Source of the DNA: Pedococcus cremeus
GTDB taxonomy: Bacteria; Actinomycetota; Actinomycetes; Actinomycetales; Dermatophilaceae
Assembly (NCBI RefSeq): GCF_900111375.1
Contig: NZ_FOHB01000001.1
Span: 558,001-622,000, forward strand
Length of the DNA: 64,000 bases
Direction of reading: 5' to 3'
Shown: positions 33,470 through 41,687 of the stretch, piece by piece
Numbering within the stretch: position 1 is the first letter of the stretch
Layout: each line of letters opens with the position of its first letter
Notes under the pieces: model-generated
What the model was told of the DNA's origin: nothing
Seen by the model: the letters and a program-made list of their open reading frames with translations, nothing else
The model's database searches: none
Made by a program: the position numbers and the translations under genes

Positions 33470-34203
33470 GGCAGTGATTCTGCCGAAGCCCGGTGAGCGG
33501 CGCTCACGACGGGTCGGCCACCGCCGCCGAAGACCACGGTGGCTCCCGTGACCGTCAGCGGGGTGCGGGCGCGCAGCGAGGCACCCAGGGAGGCGCTCGA
33601 GAAGGAGGCCGTCGTGAAGGACGGCGTGGCAGGGCGGCTGCGCTGCACCGCGGTGCCGGGCGCAGGGGTGGTCGGCGCCGTCACCGATGGGCTGCCGACG
33701 ACGACGAAGCTCCACGCGGCCGCGGCGGAGGCACCGGCCGCCAGCCCGGCGAAGACGGTGGCCCGCATGGCCGAGCGGTGCTGAGCCGGGGCACACGTGT
33801 CGACCACCGGCAGCGGGGGCGGCGGGATGCGCAGCGGGCGCGGCTCGAAGGAGTAGACCGGAAGGGCGTGGGCTGCGCCTGGGTCGCCCGCGTGCGAGCC
33901 GCCCACCCCCGCGTGCGACTCAGCAGCCGGGTCGGCGAACCCCGTTCGCTCGGTCCGCTCCCCCGCGGCCATCGACAGCAGCATCGCGCGCAGGTCGCCG
34001 GGCACCGCGGGCTGAACCGCCCCGCGCAGGGAGGCCAGCACGCGCCGCTCCTCCTCGACCGCCTGCCGGCAGGCCGCGCACGCCACGAGGTGGAGGTCCC
34101 AGGCGTGCAGCTCGCCCAGGCACAGGGCCCGGTCGACGTAGGCGGTCAGCTCGGGGCCGAGGCACCGCTGGGTGCGGCTCCGCCCGAGAGGGGTCCTGCT
34201 CAC
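33466..34203 (-). CDS. rseA: Zinc anti-sigma factor RseA-like membrane protein
   Basis: The protein has 245 residues. Its cytoplasmic domain carries the zinc anti-sigma motif HLVACAAC (His38, Cys42, Cys45) typical of RseA/RsrA proteins. A membrane segment ([21 protein letters not shown]) and a Thr/Ser-rich outer part follow. GTG at 34203 overlaps the sigE stop as GTGA. It should bind and silence SigE until cleaved or oxidised. It lies between sigE and htrA, as in Mycobacterium tuberculosis. Confidence 0.88.
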   Translation of the reverse strand: MSRTPLGRSRTQRCLGPELTAYVDRALCLGELHAWDLHLVACAACRQAVEEERRVLASLRGAVQPAVPGDLRAMLLSMAAGERTERTGFADPAAESHAGVGGSHAGDPGAAHALPVYSFEPRPLRIPPPPLPVVDTCAPAQHRSAMRATVFAGLAAGASAAAAWSFVVVGSPSVTAPTTPAPGTAVQRSRPATPSFTTASFSSASLGASLRARTPLTVTGATVVFGGGGRPVVSAAHRASAESLP

Positions 34204-34868
34204 CGCGCCCCCGGCACCGGACGGCGCAGCACCGGCAGCCGACGGCGAGCGCTCGACTTCGCCTCGGCCGGCGACGTGGGCTCGACGGGGCGCACACCGG
34301 GTGCGCGGTGGGCGAGGGCCTCGCGCAGGAGGGCGCGCCCCCGGTGGATGCGCGAGCGCACGGTGCCGAGCTTGATGCCGAGCGTGGTGGCGATCTCCTC
34401 GTAGGACAGGCCCTCGATGTCGCACAGCACGACGGCGGCGCGGAAGTCCGGCGGCAGGGCGTCGAGGGCCCGCTGCACGTCGTCGTCGAAGTGGGTGGCG
34501 TCGAACGCCTGCTCCGGCCCGGCCTCACGGGTGGGGAGCCGGGCGGCCGACTCCTCCGACAGGGCGTCGAACCGGATCCGCTGCTTGCGGCGCATCCGGT
34601 CGAGGAAGACGTTGGTGGTGATGCGGTGCAGCCAGCCCTCGAAGGTGCCGGGCTGGTAGGAGTGCAGCGAGCGGAAGACGCGGATGAACACGTCGTGCGT
34701 GAGGTCCTCGGCGTCGTGGACGTTGCCGGTGAGGCGGTAGGCCAGCCGGTAGACGCGAGCGGAGTGCTGCTCGACGATCTCCTCCCAGGTCGGGGGGACC
34801 CACGGCTGCTCGGGCGAGTCAGCCTGGGCAGCCCGGTCCGGCGCGCCGATCTGGTCGGTCGCGGTCAC
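34200..34868 (-). CDS. sigE: ECF sigma factor SigE
   Basis: This 222-residue ECF sigma has region 2 ([29 protein letters not shown]) and region 4 ([17 protein letters not shown], then [20 protein letters not shown]). Gene order O-methyltransferase, sigE, rseA, htrA, tatB matches mycobacteria, identifying it as the envelope-stress sigma. GTG at 34868 follows GGAGG by eight bases; GTG at 34877 is possible. An ECF promoter of the SigE type lies 50-75 bases upstream, so it probably drives its own gene. Confidence 0.93.
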   Translation of the reverse strand: MTATDQIGAPDRAAQADSPEQPWVPPTWEEIVEQHSARVYRLAYRLTGNVHDAEDLTHDVFIRVFRSLHSYQPGTFEGWLHRITTNVFLDRMRRKQRIRFDALSEESAARLPTREAGPEQAFDATHFDDDVQRALDALPPDFRAAVVLCDIEGLSYEEIATTLGIKLGTVRSRIHRGRALLREALAHRAPGVRPVEPTSPAEAKSSARRRLPVLRRPVPGAR

Positions 34869-34919
34869 GTCGCTCACCTCCGCCTCGCGCGCTGGTGCGC
34901 GCTGTGGTTGCCGGTCTGG

Positions 34920-34944
34920 ACGACCGAGCACGTCCAATGGTTCC
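34920..34944 (-). promoter_or_regulatory. SigE-type promoter GGAAC-N17-CGT
   Basis: On the minus strand, GGAAC (34944-34940) and CGT (34922-34920) are 17 bases apart, matching the known GGAAC-N16/17-CGTT class. It lies upstream of the sigE gene and points to positive autoregulation. Confidence 0.65.
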
Positions 34945-35071
34945 CCAACAACCTGAGCGTTGCCTGTGTGCCGGGGCGCCCTCCTGCTCGGCCTCCACCT
35001 GGTGTTCGTACAGCGCGACCTGCGCGGATGGGTGCACGAATCGGGACACCTCCGGCGCTAGGGTTGCCCGC

Positions 35072-35704
35072 ATGACCGCACAGAAGCCTGCCAGCTGGGC
35101 GTACGCCGAGGAGTTCGTCACCGAGACGCCGGTGGTGGAGCAGGCTCGCCGTCGCGGCGAGGAGCTCGGAGCCTCCCCGGTGGGCACGGGTGCCGGCGTG
35201 GTGCTGCGCCTCCTGGCGGCGGCGTCCAAGGCGAAGTCGGTCATCGAGATCGGCACCGGCGCGGGCACCTCGGGCCTCTGGCTGCTCCAGGGCATGCCGT
35301 CCGACGGCATCCTGACGACCATCGACGTCGAGCCCGAGCACCAGGCCGCCGCCCGGCAGGCCTACCGCGAGGCCGGCATCGCTCCGCAGCGCACCCGGGT
35401 CATCAGCGGTCGTGCCCTCGACGTGCTGCCGCGCATGACCGACGCGGCCTACGACATGGTGGTCGTCGACGCCGAGAAGTCGGAGTACCCGAGCTATGTC
35501 GAGCACGCCATCCGGCTGCTCCGCTCGGGCGGGGTGCTCGTGCTCGACAACATGCTCTGGCACGACCGGGTGGCCGACCCCGCCGCCCGTGACGAGCAGA
35601 CGCGCGTGCTGCGCGACCTCGGCAAGCAGCTGCGCGACGACGAGCGCCTCGTGCCGGCCCTGCTGCCGGTCGGCGACGGCGTCCTCGCCGCCGTCAAGCG
35701 CTAG
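35072..35704 (+). CDS. SAM-dependent O-methyltransferase (Rv1220c type)
   Basis: The protein has 210 residues with the SAM motif VIEIGTGAGTSGLWLL, an acidic second motif (LTTIDVEPEH), and the divalent-metal residues of catechol-type methyltransferases (VVVDAEKSEYPSY, LVLDNMLWHDRV). TAGGGT ends seven bases before ATG 35072, so the gene is leaderless. It diverges from sigE, as in mycobacteria. The substrate is unknown. A strong terminator with octamer-bearing arms follows. Confidence 0.9.
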   Translation: MTAQKPASWAYAEEFVTETPVVEQARRRGEELGASPVGTGAGVVLRLLAAASKAKSVIEIGTGAGTSGLWLLQGMPSDGILTTIDVEPEHQAAARQAYREAGIAPQRTRVISGRALDVLPRMTDAAYDMVVVDAEKSEYPSYVEHAIRLLRSGGVLVLDNMLWHDRVADPAARDEQTRVLRDLGKQLRDDERLVPALLPVGDGVLAAVKR

Positions 35705-35742
35705 GAGCGCGCTCCCCTCCCCACAGGGGGCCACAAGACAAG

Positions 35743-35786
35743 AGGTGAGGTATGCCGCGCGCCTCACGCCGCGGCATACCTCACCT
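35743..35786. terminator. Terminator hairpin built from inverted octamers
   Basis: Arms at 35743-35759 and 35770-35786 pair perfectly over 17 bases around a ten-base loop. Each arm carries one copy of the octamer (GTATGCCG in the left, CGGCATAC in the right). It separates convergent genes. It has the same plan as the hairpin at 67-109. Confidence 0.75.
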
Positions 35787-35820
35787 TTCGTGTCGGGGTG
35801 CCCGACCCTGGGGCGAGACG

Positions 35821-36177
35821 TCAGGCGGTGCCGGGGCCGGGGCCGCGACGGAAGCCCGCCGGGCCCTCGGCGATGGCCACGACCTCGAACGGCTCGATGG
35901 TGACCGGGGCGGAGCCGATGATCTTGCTGCCCGCAGCCTCGGCCGCGTCCTTCTCGAAGTCGCTCTGGAAGTCGTCGCGGTAGACGGCCTCGTCGAAGAT
36001 GTAGGTGCCCTCGAACCAGCGGCCCTGGCTCATGCGCCAGGTCTTGAAGGCCAGCCCGTCGAGGAACATGAACTTCGCCATCGACGTGCCGATCACGTAG
36101 TCGCGCAGCTTCTGTTCCACGCCCGTGGGCGCGTCCTCCAGGGACCAGCGCACGGTCAGTCCGTATCCGGCGTTCAT
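35821..36177 (-). CDS. Small protein, YdhR-like monooxygenase fold suspected
   Basis: The protein has 118 residues with aromatic-rich, alternating hydrophobic segments (FLDGLAFKTWRMSQGRWFEGTYIF) like the YdhR-type dimeric alpha-beta barrel, though I am not certain of the family. ATG 36177 overlaps the stop of the leucyl aminopeptidase gene (ATGA), so the two are coupled. No catalytic residues can be named. Confidence 0.7.
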   Translation of the reverse strand: MNAGYGLTVRWSLEDAPTGVEQKLRDYVIGTSMAKFMFLDGLAFKTWRMSQGRWFEGTYIFDEAVYRDDFQSDFEKDAAEAAGSKIIGSAPVTIEPFEVVAIAEGPAGFRRGPGPGTA

Positions 36178-37748
36178 CTCATGTCCTCCAGCCAGGTCAG
36201 CAGCAGCCGAGCACCGAAGCCGGTGGCCCCCTTGCTCAGCAGTCCGCGGTCGACATCGCTGCGGCCTGTGCCCGCGATGTCGAGGTGCGCCCACCGGCGG
36301 TCGCCGGCGAACTCGCGCAGGAACAAGGCTGCCGTGATCGAGCCCGCGCCGCCTTTCGATCCCGCTATGTGGTTGATGTCGGCGACCTCGCTGTCGAGCA
36401 GCGCCCGGTAGTCGTCGACCAGCGGGAACGGCCAGAGCACCTCGCCGGTGCGCTGACCTGCGGCGACGAGGCCCTCGCGGAGGGCGTCGTCGGTGGCGTA
36501 GACGGGGGCCATGCTGCGGCCGAAGGCCACCCGGGCGGCGCCGGTGAGGGTCGCGATGTCGAGCAGCACGTCGGGGTCGAGGTGCCGGTCGGCGTAGGCG
36601 AGCGCGTCGGCCATGACGATGCGGCCCTCGGCGTCGGTGTTGCCGATCTCGACCGTGCGACCGCCGTACTGGGTCACCACGTCGCCCGGTCGGTAGGAGG
36701 CGCCCCCGACGGCGTTCTCGGCCAGGGCGAGCAGGCCGGTGACCCGCACGGGCACGTCGAGCTCACGGCAGGCGGCCAGCACGGCGAGCACGATCGCCGA
36801 CCCCGACATGTCGGTCTTCATGGCGAGCATGCCCTCGGCCGGCTTGATGTCGAGGCCGCCGGTGTCGAAGGTGATCCCCTTGCCCACGAGCACGATCCGC
36901 GGGGTCCGGCGGTTCGCCCCGCTCGGGGTGTGGTCGAGCTGCACCAGCCGGGGCGGGGTGGCCGAGCCGCCACCGACGGCGAGCAGGCCGCCGAAGCCCT
37001 CGCGGCGCAGGTCGTCGTCGGACCAGACGCGGACGTCGAGGCCCGACGCACCGGCGACGGCCTCGGCCTGGGCGGCCAGCCAGGCCGGGTTCTTCAGGTT
37101 GGAGGGGGTGACGGCGAGGTTGCGGGCCAGCATCGTCGCGCGGGCACGCACCCCGGCGCGGCGCACGACCTCGGCGTCGCCGGCACCCGGCAGGCCGGTC
37201 AGCGTGACCGCACCGGCCGGCGCGCTCTTGGTGTCGGCGGGCTTGCCACTCCACCGCGGCGGCGTGTAGCCCCCCAGGCAGATCCCCTCGACGAGCGCAG
37301 CGAGCGCGACGGCGTCGCTCCCCTCGGCGAGCGAGGTGACGACGTGCTGGCGCCCGCGAGCGGCGCGGCCCAGTGCGGCGCCGGCGGTGCGCAGGTCGTC
37401 GGCCGTGCCGGCACCGGTGCCGACGAGCAGCACGGTGCGCACCGGCGCGTCCGCGGGCATCGGCACGGTGGTGACCGACCCGGGCTTCGACGTGGGCTCC
37501 CAGGTCTGCGTCACGCCGGCCGCGTCGAGACCGAACTGCGCCAGCGTGTCGGCGCTCTCGCCCTCGGTCGGCACCCCGCCCTCGGGCACCGGCAGCGCCA
37601 GCACGAGGCCGGAGCGGTCGCCGAGGTCGGCACCGATCAGCAGGTCGGCGCCGACGAGCACGTCGGTCGCCGTCCGGTCCGTCGACGAGAGCTGGCTGGC
37701 GACGGGGTTCAGCAGGTCAGGAGTGGTGGCGGTCTTGTGGGCTGGCAC
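36174..37748 (-). CDS. pepA: Leucyl aminopeptidase, M17 family
   Basis: This 524-residue enzyme has the M17 two-domain plan. The catalytic domain shows VLVGKGITFDTGGLDIKP (metal Lys and Asp), KTDMSGSA, and the family signature NTDAEGRIV. It releases N-terminal leucine and other residues and, in some bacteria, binds DNA at recombination sites. Its ATG at 37748 follows a strong terminator. The downstream small gene is coupled. Confidence 0.95.
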   Translation of the reverse strand: MPAHKTATTPDLLNPVASQLSSTDRTATDVLVGADLLIGADLGDRSGLVLALPVPEGGVPTEGESADTLAQFGLDAAGVTQTWEPTSKPGSVTTVPMPADAPVRTVLLVGTGAGTADDLRTAGAALGRAARGRQHVVTSLAEGSDAVALAALVEGICLGGYTPPRWSGKPADTKSAPAGAVTLTGLPGAGDAEVVRRAGVRARATMLARNLAVTPSNLKNPAWLAAQAEAVAGASGLDVRVWSDDDLRREGFGGLLAVGGGSATPPRLVQLDHTPSGANRRTPRIVLVGKGITFDTGGLDIKPAEGMLAMKTDMSGSAIVLAVLAACRELDVPVRVTGLLALAENAVGGASYRPGDVVTQYGGRTVEIGNTDAEGRIVMADALAYADRHLDPDVLLDIATLTGAARVAFGRSMAPVYATDDALREGLVAAGQRTGEVLWPFPLVDDYRALLDSEVADINHIAGSKGGAGSITAALFLREFAGDRRWAHLDIAGTGRSDVDRGLLSKGATGFGARLLLTWLEDMR

Positions 37749-37775
37749 GCTGCGAGCCTACCCAGCGCAGACGGC

Positions 37776-37810
37776 GAAGCCCCCGCCGGCGTGGGGCCGG
37801 CGGGGGCTTC
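37776..37810. terminator. Strong terminator hairpin
   Basis: Perfect 15-base arms (37776-37790 and 37796-37810) surround the loop GTGGG. It ends the DUF3117 gene, 55 bases past its stop, and lies just before the pepA start. Confidence 0.75.
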
Positions 37811-37865
37811 GTCAGTGGTTCGTCAGGCCTTCGTCAGGCCTGCTCGCCTGCACGTGGAGGCGGGC

Positions 37866-38039
37866 TCAGGCGAGGCCCTCGCAGTTGTCGATCGCCGCGC
37901 CGAGCTCCTTGGCCTCGTCGGGGGTCATCTCGACGACAAGGCGGCCACCGCCCTCGAGCGGCATGCGCAGAACGATTCCGCGACCTTCCTTGGTGACCTC
38001 GAGCGGGCCATCTCCGGTCCTCGGCTTCATTGCCGCCAT
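37866..38039 (-). CDS. DUF3117 small conserved protein
   Basis: The protein has 57 residues: MAAMKPRTGDGPLEVTKE, then GRGIVLRMPLEGGGRLVVEM and an acidic tail. This is the DUF3117 family found across actinobacteria (Rv1211 in M. tuberculosis), of unknown function. ATG at 38039 follows GGGGAG by five bases. In mycobacteria it lies next to tag, which is 6 kb away here. Confidence 0.93.
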   Translation of the reverse strand: MAAMKPRTGDGPLEVTKEGRGIVLRMPLEGGGRLVVEMTPDEAKELGAAIDNCEGLA

Positions 38040-38122
38040 CGGGGCTCCCCTTCCGTGGGCGTGGATCTGTTTCGGCACGCGGGTCCACGCCAGCAAGTTG
38101 TCGTCCCAGTCGCGCCAGATGT

Positions 38123-38144
38123 CAGTTCATTATCCCGTGAACTG
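38123..38144. promoter_or_regulatory. Inverted repeat CAGTTCA-N8-TGAACTG upstream of paaX-like gene
   Basis: Seven-base perfect arms (38123-38129 and 38138-38144) surround an eight-base spacer, in the 150-base gap between DUF3117 and the PaaX-like regulator. It is the only strong palindrome there and may be the regulator's operator. Confidence 0.5.
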
Positions 38145-38190
38145 GGCCGATGGTGAAATCCGCCACCCGGGATGCGCTTGACTGTCGACC

Positions 38191-38997
38191 GTGCACGCGC
38201 GTTCAGCCCTCTTCGACCTCTACGGCGACCACCTGCTCGCACGGAGCGGCTGGGCGCCCATCTCGGCCGTCGTCGGGCTGCTCGGCAGCCTCGACATCAC
38301 CGCCCCGGCCGTGCGGACGGCCGTCTCGCGCATGGTCCGCGAGGGCTGGCTCGAGCCGGAGGAGCGGGAGGTGCGCGGGTATGCCGCGTCCGCTCGGGCC
38401 CGCGCCCGTCTCGAGGAGGCGCACGGACGCATCTATCGCACCACCGCCACCCCGTGGGACGGGCACTGGCACGTGGTGACCGTCGAGCACCAGGCCGACC
38501 GCAACACGCGGGCCCGGGTGGCACAGTCGCTGCGCTACCTCGGCTACGGCTCGCTCGCCGCCGACACCTGGGTGGCCCCGCGCGAGAGCCCCGAGCTGGC
38601 CGAGGTGCTGCGGCGCGAGGGCGTCGACCACGACGGCTTCCGCTCCCGCTTCCAGGGAGAAGCCGCCTCCCTCGTCAGCCGGGTGTGGGACCTCCAGGCG
38701 CTCGGCGCGGCATACCGGCGGTTCGCCGAGGCGGCCGGTGAGGCCGGCGTCCCCGACGACCCGGAGCAGGCCTTCGCCTCCCGCTCCGGGCTGGTGCACG
38801 CATGGCGGCTGTTCCTCTTCACCGACCCCGGGCTGCCGGAGGAGGTGCTGCCCGAGCACTGGCCCGGCCGCGAGGCCGCTGCCCTGTTCGACCGCCAGGC
38901 GCAGGCCCTGATGCCCCGGGCCAGCACGTGGGTCGACACCTGGCTGGCGGGTGGACCGGGCGCCGTCGGCACGGGCCAGCGCCGCTCAGGCGCCTGA
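38191..38997 (+). CDS. PaaX-family transcriptional regulator
   Basis: This 268-residue protein has the PaaX N-terminal winged helix (LFDLYGDHLLARSGWAPISAVVGLL, then APAVRTAVSRMVREGWLE) and the PaaX C-terminal domain. PaaX represses phenylacetate catabolism and its inducer is phenylacetyl-CoA. No paaABCDE genes lie in the window, but an enoyl-CoA hydratase of PaaG type lies 1.8 kb downstream. GTG at 38191 was chosen from the family's usual start; no clear ribosome site is seen. Confidence 0.9.
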   Translation: MHARSALFDLYGDHLLARSGWAPISAVVGLLGSLDITAPAVRTAVSRMVREGWLEPEEREVRGYAASARARARLEEAHGRIYRTTATPWDGHWHVVTVEHQADRNTRARVAQSLRYLGYGSLAADTWVAPRESPELAEVLRREGVDHDGFRSRFQGEAASLVSRVWDLQALGAAYRRFAEAAGEAGVPDDPEQAFASRSGLVHAWRLFLFTDPGLPEEVLPEHWPGREAAALFDRQAQALMPRASTWVDTWLAGGPGAVGTGQRRSGA

Positions 38998-39036
38998 CGG
39001 GCAGCGCGCCGCCCAGGCCCGACCAGCAGCCCTCGC

Positions 39037-40812
39037 TCAGGTGCCCGACAGGCTGGCCGGCGGCAGCTCGAACCAGCGCAGCTGGTCGAAGTCGGAGTTG
39101 ACCGAGCCGTCGCCGTCGCACGGGGTCGCGGCCCGCAGCACCTCCTCGGCCTCGCGCAGGTAGCCCTCCAGTGCCGACTCGTCGGCGGTGTCGTGCTCGC
39201 GCGGGTAGGTCATCCGGCCCTCGGCGTCGTAGCCGACCTGGTGCAGCCGCAGCGGCGGCTCGACCGGGCCCCGGCGGTGGTGCCAGCGGCCGGTCGCGGG
39301 GTCGAACCGGTAGTCACCGAGCAGGCGCCAGCCCTCGCGGGCGACGAGCCGCACCGCCTCGACGACGTACTCGAAGACCGTCTCGGAGATGAAGTAGTTG
39401 AAGTTGACCCGCACCCAGCCGGGCTTGATGCCCTCGCAGCCGTGGCCGATCTCGCGCTCGAACTCGTGGCTGCGGTCGATGTCGATGCCGAGCAGGTAGT
39501 GGCCGTAGGGGCCGGCGCACGAGCACCCGCCGCGCGACTGGATGCCGAAGAGGTCGTTGAGCACCGCGACGACGAAGTTGTGGTGTAGGAACCGGCCCCG
39601 CTCCCCCGGCGCGTGCACGACGAAGGAGACGATCGAGAGGCGGTCGGCGTCGAGGTTGCCGAGGATCTCGATGGCCGGCTCCGCCTGCCAGGCCTCCACG
39701 GCCCGGCGCAGGAAGTGGCTCTCCCGCTCGCGGATGGTGGCCACGCCGACGGCCTGCTTCAGCTGGAAGACCAGGCCCGCCCGGATCGACTCGATGATCG
39801 CGGGGGTGCCGCCCTCCTCCCGGTGCGCGGGGTCGTCGAGGTAGCGGTGGTCGTCGGCGTTGACGAAGGCGACGGTCCCGCCACCGGGCACGTCCGGCAC
39901 CCGGTTGGTCGTCAGCTCGCGCCGCACGACGAGCACCCCCGGGGTGGCCGGCCCGCCGATGAACTTGTGCGGGCTGAGGAAGACGGCGTCCTTGTAGGCC
40001 GCGGGGCCGGCTCCCGGGGAGCCGTACATCTCGATGTCGACGTAGGGGGCCGCGGCGGCGAAGTCCCAGAACGAGAGTGCACCGTGCTGGTGCAGCAGGG
40101 CGCCGATGGCGTCGGCGTCGCTCACGATGCCGGTGACGTTGCTGGCGGCCGAGAACGAGCCGATCTTCAGCGGACGCTCCGCGTGGTGCTCGAGCTCGTG
40201 CGCCAGCCGCTGCCGGTCGATGTGGCCGTCGCGGTCCTGCGGGATGACGACGACGTCGGCGATCGACTCGCGCCAGATGAGCTCGTTGCTGTGATGCTCG
40301 TAGGGCCCGATGAAGACGACCGGCCGCTGGTGCGGCGCGATCGACTCGGCGAAGTGGAAGCGGTCCTCGAGGTTCGAGGGGATGCGCAGCCCGAGCATCC
40401 CCACCAGCTTGTCGATGGCGCCGGTGCAGCCGGAGCCGGCGAACAGCACGATGGTGTCGTCGTCGCCGCCGACGGCGTCGCGGATGATGCGGCGGGCGTC
40501 CTCGCGCAGCCGGGTGGTCTGCAGCCCGGTGCCGGAGCTCTCGGTGTGCGTGTTGGCGTACCGCGGCAGCACCTCGTCGCGGATGAAGTCCTCGATGAAG
40601 GTGAGGGCTCGCCCGGATGCCGTGTAGTCGGCATACGTGACCCGTCGCGGCCCGTAGGGCCCGACCATCACCTGGTCGTCGCCGATCACCGACTCCCGGA
40701 TGCGTTGCAGGAGCGGAGGATCGGCAACCACGCGGTCGGCGCCGCCACCGCGTGGCTCGCCGCCTGCGTTGCCCTCGCTGCTGAAGACATGGTCGGCCCA
40801 GTGCTGTCCCAC
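39037..40812 (-). CDS. Class V aminotransferase (cysteine-desulfurase fold), long form
   Basis: This 591-residue PLP enzyme has the class V fold with the phosphate-binding motif FAGSGCTGAIDK, His in IGPYEHHSNEL and the PLP Lys in LSPHKFIGGP. A Cys-rich loop (RGGCSCAGPYGHY) marks the group. The C-terminal 150 residues are an extension beyond NifS or CsdA. The substrate is unknown. GTG at 40812 follows TATAGT by six bases, so the gene is leaderless. It shares its -10 region with the divergent hydratase. The open frame extends to 41595 across that gene and was trimmed. Confidence 0.88.
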   Translation of the reverse strand: MGQHWADHVFSSEGNAGGEPRGGGADRVVADPPLLQRIRESVIGDDQVMVGPYGPRRVTYADYTASGRALTFIEDFIRDEVLPRYANTHTESSGTGLQTTRLREDARRIIRDAVGGDDDTIVLFAGSGCTGAIDKLVGMLGLRIPSNLEDRFHFAESIAPHQRPVVFIGPYEHHSNELIWRESIADVVVIPQDRDGHIDRQRLAHELEHHAERPLKIGSFSAASNVTGIVSDADAIGALLHQHGALSFWDFAAAAPYVDIEMYGSPGAGPAAYKDAVFLSPHKFIGGPATPGVLVVRRELTTNRVPDVPGGGTVAFVNADDHRYLDDPAHREEGGTPAIIESIRAGLVFQLKQAVGVATIRERESHFLRRAVEAWQAEPAIEILGNLDADRLSIVSFVVHAPGERGRFLHHNFVVAVLNDLFGIQSRGGCSCAGPYGHYLLGIDIDRSHEFEREIGHGCEGIKPGWVRVNFNYFISETVFEYVVEAVRLVAREGWRLLGDYRFDPATGRWHHRRGPVEPPLRLHQVGYDAEGRMTYPREHDTADESALEGYLREAEEVLRAATPCDGDGSVNSDFDQLRWFELPPASLSGT

Positions 40813-40817
40813 GCCTT

Positions 40818-40826
40818 CACTATAGG
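40818..40826. promoter_or_regulatory. Overlapping divergent -10 boxes
   Basis: TATAGT (minus strand, 40824-40819) and CACTAT (plus strand, 40818-40823) overlap. They sit six bases from GTG 40812 and seven bases from ATG 40831. The two starts are only 18 bases apart. Each promoter's -35 must lie inside the other gene. Confidence 0.7.
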
Positions 40827-40830
40827 AATG

Positions 40831-41652
40831 ATGGGCCCCATGACAGGCCAGACCCCGCAGACCCAGCCGCCCGTCGTGCTCGAGACCTCTCCCGACGGGG
40901 TGGCCACGGTGCGGCTCAACCGACCCGAGGCGATGAACGCGCTCGACGTCGCGACCAAGGAGCAGCTGCTCCAGACCCTGCGGCAGGTGGCCGAGGACCC
41001 CGCGGTGCGGGTCGTCGTGCTGACCGGCAGCGGCCGGGCCTTCTGCGTCGGGCAGGACCTGCGCGAGCACGTCGAGCTGCTGCAGTCGGCCGACGAGGCG
41101 CTGTTCGCGACGGTGGCCGAGCACTACAACCCGATCGTCGAGCTGCTCGTCACCATGGACAAGCCGGTCGTCGCCGCCGTCAACGGCGTCGCGGCCGGCG
41201 CGGGCGCGTCGTTCGCCTTCGCTGCCGACTTCCGGGTCATGGTCGACACGGCGGGCATCAACCTGGCCTTCGCCGGCATCGCGCTCTCCTGCGACAGCGG
41301 CTCGTCGTGGACGCTGCCGCGCCTCGTCGGCCCGGCCAAGGCCAAGGAGCTGCTCCTCCTGCCGCGCACCATCCCGGCGCATGAGTGCCTCGACCTCGGG
41401 CTGGTGACGTCGGTGGTGCCGGCCGACGGGTTCGACGCGGCGGTCGAGGAGCTGACCTCGAAGCTGGCCGCCGGCCCGACCCTGGCCTACGGCTGCATCC
41501 GCAACGCCGTCGCCTACAGCGCCGGCCACCCGCTCACCGAGTCGCTCGCGCGCGAGGGCGAGTACATGGACCGCACCGGCAAGAGCACCGACCACAAGGC
41601 TGCGGTCGACGCCTTCCTCGCCAAGGAGAAGCCCGCCTTCACCGGCGCCTGA
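40831..41652 (+). CDS. Enoyl-CoA hydratase/isomerase (PaaG-like)
   Basis: About 273 residues with the crotonase fold: VRLNRPEAMNALD, the oxyanion loop GSGRAFCVGQDLREH, and FAFAADFRVMVDTAGINLAF. A Ser-rich segment (LSCDSGSSWTLPRLVG) replaces the usual Glu region; the PaaG isomerase has a similar pattern. ATG 40831 lies seven bases after CACTAT, so a leaderless start is likely; ATG 40828 and 40840 are alternatives. It may belong with the PaaX regulator upstream. Confidence 0.9.
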   Translation: MGPMTGQTPQTQPPVVLETSPDGVATVRLNRPEAMNALDVATKEQLLQTLRQVAEDPAVRVVVLTGSGRAFCVGQDLREHVELLQSADEALFATVAEHYNPIVELLVTMDKPVVAAVNGVAAGAGASFAFAADFRVMVDTAGINLAFAGIALSCDSGSSWTLPRLVGPAKAKELLLLPRTIPAHECLDLGLVTSVVPADGFDAAVEELTSKLAAGPTLAYGCIRNAVAYSAGHPLTESLAREGEYMDRTGKSTDHKAAVDAFLAKEKPAFTGA

Positions 41653-41687
41653 CGCCGGACGGGTGTCAGGGGGGTGTCAGGGGTGCG

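Noticed and set aside
39613-40830. N-terminal extension of the enoyl-CoA hydratase frame
   Set aside because: The extension lies antisense to the aminotransferase; the crotonase domain begins only after 40831.
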